Shown: piece by piece, positions 44,090 to 50,902 of the stretch
Position numbering within the stretch: the first letter of the stretch is position 1
Layout of the letters: every line of letters starts with the position of its first letter
Notes under the pieces: generated by a model
The model's input: the letters and a program-made list of their open reading frames with translations, nothing else
Told to the model about the DNA's origin: nothing
Databases searched by the model: none
Origin: an uncultured Clostridia bacterium
GTDB lineage: Bacteria > Bacillota > Clostridia > Christensenellales > Borkfalkiaceae
Direction: 5' to 3'
DNA: 64,000 nucleotides
Assembly (NCBI GenBank): GCA_934254825.1
Contig: CAKQMB010000001.1
Coordinates: 124,001 to 188,000 of the forward strand
Translations under genes and position numbers: made by a program

Positions 44090-44212
44090 TGCCGTCCGCC
44101 CTCGGTTTTCACCATTGAATTATACCCTTTTTTACCCGTTTTGTCAATAAATAGTGCCGCGTAAAACCGAAAAGCACAAAATCTTGATTTTTATTTTGCG
44201 AGCTTAAATAAG

Positions 44213-44241
44213 TTGATTTTTTTTCGGGTTTGGTTTATTAT
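44213..44241 (+). promoter_or_regulatory. Promoter for dnaA
   Basis: TTGATT (44213-44218), 17 bp, TATTAT (44236-44241). The predicted leader is about 205 nt long and holds the palindrome at 44319-44340 and a related half-site at 44425-44437. Confidence 0.65.
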
Positions 44242-44318
44242 ATATAGTACACATTATTCGATATTTTGGGTTAGTTTGCCGTTATCGGCGGCTGCGTTTC
44301 GGCGGATTATAATACAAT

Positions 44319-44340
44319 CGCCTGAGGTTAACCACAGGCG
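44319..44340. promoter_or_regulatory. Palindrome with DnaA-box-like core in the dnaA leader
   Basis: 22-bp dyad CGCCTG-A-GGTTAACC-A-CAGGCG with a single mismatched pair. It contains TTAACCACA, one base from the DnaA box TTATCCACA. The half-site CGCCTGTGGCTAA at 44425-44437 contains TTAGCCACA on the other strand, also one base away. The exact box TTATCCACA was not seen, so I do not call an origin here. The rest of 44090-44453 is AT-rich with no gene. Confidence 0.5.
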
Positions 44341-44453
44341 AACGCAGACGTACTTGCCGTACTTCAAGTGAGAATTTAACAAAAAGCGCGAAAATTGCGG
44401 TGTTTAGGCGGGTGCAAACGCAATCGCCTGTGGCTAAAAAAGGAAAAATACAG

Positions 44454-45800
44454 ATGGAAAATTACGAATTGATTTGGGAAAGGGCGTTAAGGCAACTTAA
44501 AGTGTCCGTAAGCACGATCGCCTATTCTACATACATAGAACAGTTAAAGCCGATCGATCTTATCGGTTCTAAGCTTATTTTATCGACGAAATCGGAACTT
44601 TTTGCGTCCGAAGTGGCTAAAAGGCTCGTAGACAAGATAAGAGAAGCCTTAGCGGTCACGGGATCGGGCGTTACGGATATCAAGCTTTACGTCGAGGGAA
44701 GCGACGAAGATTATCTCGCGAGAAAAGGCGTTGCGCCCGTGGAATCGGAAATCGACTCCACTCCCATAAATCCCAAATACACTTTCGATACGTTTGTGGT
44801 CGGCTCGTCCAACCGCTACCTTTACGCTGCGGCGAAAGCCGTTGCCGAAAACCCGTCGGACAGCTATAACCCGCTGTTTATTTACGGCGGAGCGGGCTTA
44901 GGAAAAACGCACATAATGCACGCCATCGCAAACTACATAAAGCAGAACAACCCGCTTAAAAACGTTCTTTACGCGACCTGCGAAAAGTTCACGAGCGACC
45001 TTATAACGACTATCCGCCAGGGTAAAGCATATTCGCAGGAAGGAATGGATTTCAGAAACAAGTACAGAAACGTCGACGTGCTTATTATCGACGACGTTCA
45101 GTTTTTGGCGAAAAAGCAATCCACGCAGGAAGAATTTTTCCATACTTTCAACGAACTTTATTCGCAGAACAAACAGATAGTTTTGTCCGCGGACTGCCAC
45201 CCGAAGGAAATCGAACTTCTTTCCGAAAGACTTAAAACCCGCTTCGAAGGCGGACTTATGGCGCAGGTGCTTCCTCCGGATATCGAAACCAAAATCGCGA
45301 TACTCCAAAAAAAGGCGGAAATGCGCAAATACATTCTTTCGCTCGACGTTGCGTTGTATCTTGCCGAAAATTCGGATAACGACGTGAGATCGCTCGAAGG
45401 AATGCTCAACAAAGTTATTTTCGCTTCCATGCTCCACGAAGAGCCGATAACGCTCGAACTTACCAAAGAAGCATTGAACGAATGCGCGCCGAGCGGCGGC
45501 GAAAAGGAAGTTTTAACGTCCGACTCGATAATCGACGCGGTCTGTAATTTTTATAAAATTCAACGCTCCGATCTTGTCGGAAAGAAGAAAAACAAAGAAG
45601 TCGTCGAGCCGAGGCAGATCTGCGCGTACCTTATGACCGAACTTTTGTCGATCCCGCTCGTTACGATAGGTCAGGCGCTCGGCGGAAGAGACCACACGAC
45701 GGTTATTCACGCAAGAGATAAAATCGCAGAACTTATCAAAGAAAATACGAGAGTCGACACCGAGATAAAAGATCTCAAAAATATGATTTTGAAAAAATAA
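44454..45800 (+). CDS. dnaA: Chromosomal replication initiator protein DnaA
   Basis: 448 residues. Domain I (1-85) starts MENYELIWERALRQLK. The AAA+ domain has Walker A FIYGGAGLGKTHIMHAIANYI (about 141-161), Walker B VLIIDDVQFL (about 202-211) and sensor motifs. The domain IV DNA-binding helix-turn-helix ends with VEPRQICAYLMTELLSIPLVTIGQALGGRDHTTVIHARDKI. The frame opens at 44400, but AAAAGGAAAAA before 44454 and homology fix the start there. Its stop TAA overlaps the mnmG ATG by one base (TAATG), so the two are coupled. dnaN does not follow. Confidence 0.96.
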   Translation: MENYELIWERALRQLKVSVSTIAYSTYIEQLKPIDLIGSKLILSTKSELFASEVAKRLVDKIREALAVTGSGVTDIKLYVEGSDEDYLARKGVAPVESEIDSTPINPKYTFDTFVVGSSNRYLYAAAKAVAENPSDSYNPLFIYGGAGLGKTHIMHAIANYIKQNNPLKNVLYATCEKFTSDLITTIRQGKAYSQEGMDFRNKYRNVDVLIIDDVQFLAKKQSTQEEFFHTFNELYSQNKQIVLSADCHPKEIELLSERLKTRFEGGLMAQVLPPDIETKIAILQKKAEMRKYILSLDVALYLAENSDNDVRSLEGMLNKVIFASMLHEEPITLELTKEALNECAPSGGEKEVLTSDSIIDAVCNFYKIQRSDLVGKKKNKEVVEPRQICAYLMTELLSIPLVTIGQALGGRDHTTVIHARDKIAELIKENTRVDTEIKDLKNMILKK

Positions 45801-47665
45801 TGGATACCGAATTTATAGAAGACGAATTTGACGCCGTGGTTATCGGCGCAGGACACGCGGGTTGCGAAGCGGCTCTCGCCCTCGCGAGAACGGGAATGAA
45901 AACCGCTCTCACCACGATAAACCTCGACAATATCGCGTTTATGCCGTGCAACCCCTCTATCGGCGGCACGGCGAAAGGACATCTCGTCCGCGAGCTGGAC
46001 GCGCTCGGCGGCGAAATGGGCATAAACGCGGACAAGGCGATGATGCAGATAAAAATGCTCAACCGCGGAAAAGGCGCGGCGGTTCAGTCGCTCCGCTCGC
46101 AGGAAGACAAAAGGCTGTATCACTCCTTAATGAAACAAACCCTCGAAAACACCGACGGGCTTTACATACTTCAATGCGAAGTGACCGATATCCTCGTCGA
46201 AAACGGCGAGGTTTGCGGGGTTAAAACCTCGTTCGGGAGCATACTCGGATGCCGCGCGGTCGTCGTTGCGACGGGCGTTTACTTAAACAGCAGAATAGTC
46301 GCAGGCGAATGGGAACAGAATATGGGTCCTTCGGGATTTGCTCCCGCAACTCATCTTACCGACTCGCTCATAAAACTCGGCTTTAAAGTCCGCCGTTTCA
46401 AAACGGGTACGCCCGCGAGAATAGACCGTCGTTCGATAGATTTTTCCAAACTCGAAATACAAAACGGCGAAACGGAAATTTACCCGTTTTCGTTTATGAC
46501 CGACAAAATCCCCGAAAAGCAGGAACCCTGCTATATTGCATATACGAACGAAACCACGCATAAAATAATCAGGGACAACCTCAACCGTTCGCCCCTCTAT
46601 AACGGAAGCATTTTAAGCACGGGACCGAGATACTGCCCGTCCATAGAAACCAAAGTCATGCGCTTTGCGGACAAGGAAAGGCATCAGCTTTTCCTCGAAC
46701 CCGAGGGGTACGACACCAACGAAATTTACGTTCAGGGAATGTCGACTTCTCTCCCTCACGACGTGCAGAAGTCCATGTATAAGTCGATTATCGGCTTGGA
46801 AAACTGTCGAATAATGCGTTACGCTTACGCGATAGAATACGACTGTATCGACTCACTCGACTTAAAGCCGAGCCTTGCTTTCAAAAAAATTCCGTCTGTT
46901 TTCACCGCCGGTCAGATCAACGGCACGAGCGGCTACGAAGAAGCGGCGGCGCAGGGACTTATCGCAGGGCTTAACGCCTCGCTTTATCTCCGCGGCAAAA
47001 AACCTCTCGTTTTAAAAAGAGACGAGGCGTATATCGGAGTTTTAATCGACGATCTCGTTACCAAAGGTACGAACGAACCTTACCGTATGATGACTTCGAG
47101 AGCCGAATACCGAATCTTTTTAAGGCAGGACAACGCCGATTCGAGACTTACCGAGAAAGGCAGAGCGGCAGGACTCGTCAAGGACGACAGATACGAAAAA
47201 TATCTTTGGAGACAAGGGAAAATCGCCGAGCTTAAAGAAAAAGCTTCGGTCAAGATCGCGGCGAAAACGTGCGAACCGTTCGTTAAAAATTACGGTTTCG
47301 ACAACGTTTCTTCCCCCCTTTCCCCTATCGATATGATAAAAAGGAACATTCCGCTTACCGATATCTGCAAATATTTCGATCTTTTCGGCGATTATCCTTA
47401 CGATATAATCGAAAGAGTCGAAACGGACGCGAAATACGAGGGATATCTCAAAAAAGGCAAAGAACAGATAGAAAAGGCGCAGAAACTCGAAGAAAAAGCT
47501 CTGCCCGAAGATATCGATTACACGTCAATAAAAGGGCTTCGGCTCGAAGCTCGGGAAAAACTCAACGCAATAAAACCCGAAAACCTCGGGCAGGCTTCGA
47601 GAATATCGGGGGTAAGCCCTGCGGATATCGCCGTACTGATGGTTTTTCTCGTAAGCCACAGATAA
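45800..47665 (+). CDS. mnmG: tRNA uridine-5-carboxymethylaminomethyl modification enzyme MnmG
   Basis: 621-residue FAD enzyme that works with MnmE to modify U34 of tRNAs. The FAD motif VVIGAGHAGCEAALALARTG lies at about 13-32, followed by NPSIGGTAKGHLVRELDALGGEMG. The conserved C-terminal part contains GTSGYEEAAAQGLIAGLNASL and RAEYRIFLRQDNAD. It overlaps dnaA by one base. The usual partner mnmE is not in the window and rsmG does not follow. One copy of the dispersed motif lies in frame at 46775-46795. Confidence 0.96.
   Translation: MDTEFIEDEFDAVVIGAGHAGCEAALALARTGMKTALTTINLDNIAFMPCNPSIGGTAKGHLVRELDALGGEMGINADKAMMQIKMLNRGKGAAVQSLRSQEDKRLYHSLMKQTLENTDGLYILQCEVTDILVENGEVCGVKTSFGSILGCRAVVVATGVYLNSRIVAGEWEQNMGPSGFAPATHLTDSLIKLGFKVRRFKTGTPARIDRRSIDFSKLEIQNGETEIYPFSFMTDKIPEKQEPCYIAYTNETTHKIIRDNLNRSPLYNGSILSTGPRYCPSIETKVMRFADKERHQLFLEPEGYDTNEIYVQGMSTSLPHDVQKSMYKSIIGLENCRIMRYAYAIEYDCIDSLDLKPSLAFKKIPSVFTAGQINGTSGYEEAAAQGLIAGLNASLYLRGKKPLVLKRDEAYIGVLIDDLVTKGTNEPYRMMTSRAEYRIFLRQDNADSRLTEKGRAAGLVKDDRYEKYLWRQGKIAELKEKASVKIAAKTCEPFVKNYGFDNVSSPLSPIDMIKRNIPLTDICKYFDLFGDYPYDIIERVETDAKYEGYLKKGKEQIEKAQKLEEKALPEDIDYTSIKGLRLEAREKLNAIKPENLGQASRISGVSPADIAVLMVFLVSHR
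46775..46795 (+). repeat. Dispersed motif, copy 6 (inside mnmG)
   Basis: TATAAGTCGATTA (46778-46790) followed by TCGGC, read in frame as MYKSIIGLEN in MnmG. Confidence 0.75.
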
Positions 47666-47711
47666 CGCGGTCGGCAATTTAAAAGCCGCTTCAAGCGGAT
47701 TTATAAGAAAA

Positions 47712-47876
47712 ATGGAAAACAAAGAAGATAAAAAAACGCCGGAATTACCCGCGGGACAAAAGAAAATCACCGAGCAGCCGAAAAAAAAGCCGCAAAAGGG
47801 ACATAACGACGATTTTAAACGCAAATATTTCGATTTTTACGACGATATTAAGATAAGCGACCGTCAGGATTGGTAA
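47712..47876 (+). CDS. Small charged protein, 54 aa, unknown
   Basis: ATG at 47712 to TAA at 47876. The product is Lys/Glu/Pro-rich (MENKEDKKTPELPAGQKK), with a C-terminal FKRKYFDFYDDIKISDRQDW that looks like a short conserved motif. No signal peptide. No good Shine-Dalgarno is visible (ATAAGAAAA). It lies 46 bp past mnmG and 37 bp before the DUF1653 gene on the same strand. Confidence 0.5.
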   Translation: MENKEDKKTPELPAGQKKITEQPKKKPQKGHNDDFKRKYFDFYDDIKISDRQDW

Positions 47877-47913
47877 TATAGCCGATAAGCGGTCAGCCGC
47901 AAGGATAAATTAT

Positions 47914-48141
47914 ATGGAAAACTTCCCGAAAAAAGGCGTTTACAAGCACTATAAAGGCAATTTTTACGAGCTTTTGTATATTGCAACGCACAGCGAAACG
48001 CTTGAAAAGATGGTCGTTTACAAAGCTTTGTACGGCGACGGAAAAATATGGGTTCGCCCTCTTTCTGTGTGGAGCGAAACAATTACGCTTCCGGGCGGAG
48101 AAAAAACGGAAAGATTTTCCTACACAAATCTAACGAGGTAA
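47914..48141 (+). CDS. DUF1653 domain protein
   Basis: 75 residues forming one DUF1653 domain: KKGVYKHYKGNFYELLYIATHSETLEKMVVYKALYGDGKIWVRPLSVWSETI. The pattern Y.HYKG..Y and MVVY.ALYG..K.W.RP is diagnostic of this small family of unknown function. AAGGAT precedes the ATG. Confidence 0.9.
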   Translation: MENFPKKGVYKHYKGNFYELLYIATHSETLEKMVVYKALYGDGKIWVRPLSVWSETITLPGGEKTERFSYTNLTR

Positions 48142-48145
48142 AATT

Positions 48146-48418
48146 ATGAAAATAAGAAAAGGATTCGTAGTCAGAAAAGTAGGCGACGCTCAATATGCCG
48201 TCGCAACGGGCGACGCTTTGAAATATTTCAAGGGAATGATCAAACTCAACGAAATGGGCGCGTTTATGTTTACTCTCCTTCAAGAGGAAACGACCGCCGA
48301 ACAGGTTGCGGAAAGGATCGAGCAGTCTTTCGAGGGCGATCACGAAGCGATCATGGCGGATATCGAAAAGTTCGTCGCAACGCTTAAAAACGCCGACGTT
48401 TTAGAGGACGAACAATAA
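48146..48418 (+). CDS. Stand-alone PqqD-like peptide-binding protein
   Basis: 90 residues with the PqqD fold: MKIRKGFVVRKVGDAQYAVATG (beta strands), IKLNEMGAFMFTLLQEETTAEQVAERI (helices) and a third helical segment. PqqD domains recognise leader peptides of ribosomally made, modified peptides and usually serve a radical SAM enzyme. No such enzyme is in the window. It starts 4 bp past the DUF1653 stop and is 24 bp before the alpha/beta hydrolase. Two tiny peptides lie 2 kb away on the other strand; the link is inference. Confidence 0.85.
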   Translation: MKIRKGFVVRKVGDAQYAVATGDALKYFKGMIKLNEMGAFMFTLLQEETTAEQVAERIEQSFEGDHEAIMADIEKFVATLKNADVLEDEQ

Positions 48419-48442
48419 TTTCGGACTATCGGAGGCAAACAA

Positions 48443-49114
48443 ATGATTAAAGAATTCGAATTCAACGGACACAACGCGACGATTATCATCCCCGATAATT
48501 TCAACGGGAAATGGGTTTGGAAAACGGAGTTTTTCTATGCGTTCGATAAAGCCGAACAAACGCTTCTCGATAAAGGCTACGCACGCGTTTATTACGGAAT
48601 AAGCGATATGTACGGAAGCGACCGCGCCGTAAGGCTTATGCACGCTTTCCACCTTTATTTAACAGAAAATCTCGGATTTAAAGAAAAACCTTTTCTTTTC
48701 GGATTTTCGAGAGGCGGACTTTACGCGTTCAATTACGCGCTTTACTACCCCGAATACGTCGGGAAAATTTATCTCGACGCGCCCGTTTTAAATCTTAAAT
48801 CCTGGCCTCCGAAAGGAAGCCGCGAACACGAGCAGATGCTTGGAGAATACGGGATGACGGAAGAGTCGTTCGAAAATTTCAAATTCAGCCCGATAGACAA
48901 TCTCGAAGAATTTTCGCATAACAATATTCCCGTGCTTATCGTCGCGGGCGGGAGCGACTCCGTGGTGCCGTATAAGGATAACTGCCTGAAAATGGTTGAT
49001 TTTTACAAATCGAAAGGACTCGAAATAAAGTTTATTTTAAAACCCGAGTGCGAACATCACCCGCATTCTCTGGACGACGTTTCGCCGATCATAGACTTTG
49101 TCGAAAATAAATAA
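48443..49114 (+). CDS. Alpha/beta hydrolase fold protein
   Basis: 223 residues. The nucleophile elbow is GFSRGGLYAFN (Ser in the GxSxG-type motif, about 94-104). The acid is likely Asp in VAGGSDSVVPYKDN and the base His in KPECEHHPHSLDD. No signal peptide, so it is probably cytoplasmic. The substrate is unknown; esterase or peptidase activity is typical. AGGAGGCAAACAA-type spacing precedes the ATG. It is the last gene before a bidirectional terminator. Confidence 0.88.
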   Translation: MIKEFEFNGHNATIIIPDNFNGKWVWKTEFFYAFDKAEQTLLDKGYARVYYGISDMYGSDRAVRLMHAFHLYLTENLGFKEKPFLFGFSRGGLYAFNYALYYPEYVGKIYLDAPVLNLKSWPPKGSREHEQMLGEYGMTEESFENFKFSPIDNLEEFSHNNIPVLIVAGGSDSVVPYKDNCLKMVDFYKSKGLEIKFILKPECEHHPHSLDDVSPIIDFVENK

Positions 49115-49131
49115 ATTACAATAAAATGTTT

Positions 49132-49167
49132 CCGCCCGTCGGCAAAGAGCCGACGGGCGGATTTTTA
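49132..49167. terminator. Bidirectional terminator between the hydrolase and fucosidase genes
   Basis: 12-bp perfect stem CCGCCCGTCGGC / GCCGACGGGCGG (49132-49143 and 49149-49160), followed by ATTTTTAAA. Confidence 0.9.
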
Positions 49168-49188
49168 AATTCATATAAAATTATTTGA

Positions 49189-50388
49189 TTATTTCAGTTC
49201 GAATTTCGCAACTCTCGCGCTCAGAGAAACGCCGTAAGAAAACGGTTGAACGGCAAACTCGTTTTTCCTGACTCCCTTAACGCTTTTACCGTTATCGAGC
49301 CACTTTGCGGAAACGATTTTCTTGTCGGTCGAAATTTTAACGTGTTTTACTTCTCCGCCCCTCGCAACGTTCGGATCCGCGCTCATCGGAACTTTCTTTA
49401 TAACCGCGTAATAATACTTGCCGTCGGTTAAAATATCCGCGTTTTCGGCTTCTATTCCCGCAGAAACAACGTTATAGATAAAGTTTTTGTTTGTCTTTAT
49501 CCATTTCCCGAGCATAAGGAGATTTTCCTTTTCAACCACGGGAATAAGACCGTTGCCCATAAGACCGGTGTTTAAAAGAAGGTTGCAGTTGAACTTGCGG
49601 CAATCTATGAGCATTTCCACAAGTTCTTTGGGCGATTTAACGCAAATATCGTCCTTTGCGTAACCCCAGTGGTCGGTCAAAGCCTCGCAGACTTCGCCCG
49701 CAATAGGCTTTTTGGACGTATCGACGAAAAACGCTTTGCCGCGCTCGAAAGTTACGCTGTCGATTTCCTTATGACCCGTTTCGCCGCACGCCGAAAGACC
49801 GGTGTTGTTGATTATCATCGCTTCGGGCTGATATTTTCTTATCGTGCCGTAAAGCCTGTCCTCCTGCCAGTCGTCGTCAGGTTTATCCCACATACCGTCG
49901 AACCAGAAACCGCCGATCTTGCCGTAAGACGTGCAAAGAATTTCTATACTTTTTACGAGATAATCTATATACTTCGGGAAATCGTTTTTATAATCGGGGT
50001 TGTACCAATCGAGAAGAGTGTGATAGAAAAACGGAACTATGCCCTCTTTGTTGCACTCGTCCACGAATTCTTTTATCAGATCTCTGCCCGCCGCGCTGTG
50101 CGGAGCGTCGAAATCGTTAAGACCTTTCGTGTCGTAAAGCGAAAAGCCGTCGTGATGACGAGTGGTAAGGGTTATGTACTTGCAACCCGCCGCTTTCGCG
50201 GTTCTGACAAGTTGTTTCGCCCAGTCGCTTCTTACTTTGAATTTCTTCGTAAGTTCGTTATATTTCGCGTGATCGATCGTTTTCTGAGCCAAAACCCATT
50301 CGCCCTTTCCGAGGACGCTGTAAAGTCCGAAATGATTGAACATTCCGAAACCCATTTTCTTGAAATTTTCTATATACTCGAATGCCAT
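49189..50388 (-). CDS. Alpha-L-fucosidase, GH29 family
   Basis: 399 residues. Family GH29 blocks are MGFGMFNHFGLYSVLG, CKYITLTTRHHDGFSLYDTK (about 70-89), GGFWFDGMWD with the nucleophile Asp (about 150-159) and NLLLNTGLMGNGLIP (about 275-289). A C-terminal beta domain follows (about 310-399). No signal peptide is present, so it would act on fucosylated oligosaccharides imported into the cell, fitting a gut commensal. It appears separately transcribed from the small peptide genes because of a hairpin at 50445-50479. Confidence 0.93.
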   Translation of the reverse strand: MAFEYIENFKKMGFGMFNHFGLYSVLGKGEWVLAQKTIDHAKYNELTKKFKVRSDWAKQLVRTAKAAGCKYITLTTRHHDGFSLYDTKGLNDFDAPHSAAGRDLIKEFVDECNKEGIVPFFYHTLLDWYNPDYKNDFPKYIDYLVKSIEILCTSYGKIGGFWFDGMWDKPDDDWQEDRLYGTIRKYQPEAMIINNTGLSACGETGHKEIDSVTFERGKAFFVDTSKKPIAGEVCEALTDHWGYAKDDICVKSPKELVEMLIDCRKFNCNLLLNTGLMGNGLIPVVEKENLLMLGKWIKTNKNFIYNVVSAGIEAENADILTDGKYYYAVIKKVPMSADPNVARGGEVKHVKISTDKKIVSAKWLDNGKSVKGVRKNEFAVQPFSYGVSLSARVAKFELK

Positions 50389-50444
50389 TTTTTACCTTTT
50401 TTTTGCGTACTTGAAAATAAAAATAAGTGTTTTAATTTTCAGCA

Positions 50445-50479
50445 TACTTGAAAATAAGGGCTGTTAAAACCCTTATTTT
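50445..50479 (-). terminator. Terminator after the giant protein and small peptide genes
   Basis: 10-bp perfect stem AAAATAAGGG / CCCTTATTTT (50451-50460 and 50470-50479); on the minus strand the right arm reads through TTATTTTC. Two copies of TACTTGAAAATAA flank it at about 50408 and 50446. Confidence 0.65.
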
Positions 50480-50528
50480 AAGAAACTTTTATTTGTTGAA
50501 ACCTTTATTTTTTAAAGATTTTATCGTA

Positions 50529-50642
50529 TCATAAATCCTCTATCGGCATTTCGATATCGGACGTTACGATAACGTCTTCGGAAATCGCGATTATTTCGAC
50601 TTCCGCATGTTCCCATTCCTTTTTGTTCTTTTCGTTGTCCAT
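50529..50642 (-). CDS. Tiny peptide, 37 aa, paralogue of the 50781-50885 product
   Basis: ATG at 50642 with a perfect CGGAGGTG upstream, stop TGA at 50529. The peptide reads MDNEKNKKEWEHAEVEIIAI, then SEDVIVTSDIEMPIEDL. It shares the pattern KK-aromatic-E...EII..(acidic)..IVTS with the other tiny peptide. It has no cysteine, signal peptide or hydrophobic helix. Short peptides with this (Y/W)E.P.IEII....D(V/I)..TS pattern are familiar in Clostridia but have no assigned function. They could be precursor peptides, which is inference. Confidence 0.7.
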   Translation of the reverse strand: MDNEKNKKEWEHAEVEIIAISEDVIVTSDIEMPIEDL

Positions 50643-50720
50643 TTTGCACCTCCGGGAATATGTCCGCTTTGTTGCCGAATTTTTTTACCCCGCCTCGGAT
50701 CGATATCGATTTGCGCTGAA

Positions 50721-50750
50721 CCGAGTCAAACCGAGTCAAACCGAGTCAAA
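50721..50750. repeat. Three perfect 10-bp tandem repeats
   Basis: CCGAGTCAAA three times at 50721-50730, 50731-50740 and 50741-50750, followed by a partial CCGAGACGAG. They lie between the two tiny peptide genes, in the presumed transcript. Confidence 0.9.
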
Positions 50751-50780
50751 CCGAGACGAGGAATTATCAAAGTTTAAGTC

Positions 50781-50885
50781 TTATTCGAACGGCGTTACGA
50801 ACGGATCGTCCGTAGAAGTCGTTACGATATCGACGTCGTCGAGAACGATTATCTCGATCTGAGGTTCTTCATATTGTTTTTTCAT
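50781..50885 (-). CDS. Tiny peptide, 34 aa
   Basis: ATG at 50885 behind GGAGGTAAAATAAA, stop TAA at 50781. It reads MKKQYEEPQIEIIVLDDVDI, then VTTSTDDPFVTPFE. The start is 17 bp past the stop of the 3058-aa protein gene, so the two are almost certainly co-transcribed. No signal peptide, cysteine or membrane helix. It aligns with the 50529-50642 peptide over most of its length. The head is similar and the tail differs, a leader/core-like layout. Confidence 0.72.
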   Translation of the reverse strand: MKKQYEEPQIEIIVLDDVDIVTTSTDDPFVTPFE

Positions 50886-50902
50886 TTTATTTTACCTCCG
50901 TC

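Noticed and set aside
44090..44453. Replication origin beside dnaA
   Set aside because: No exact TTATCCACA box or box cluster was seen. Two one-mismatch sites in a palindrome are not enough, so this is listed only as a possible regulatory site.
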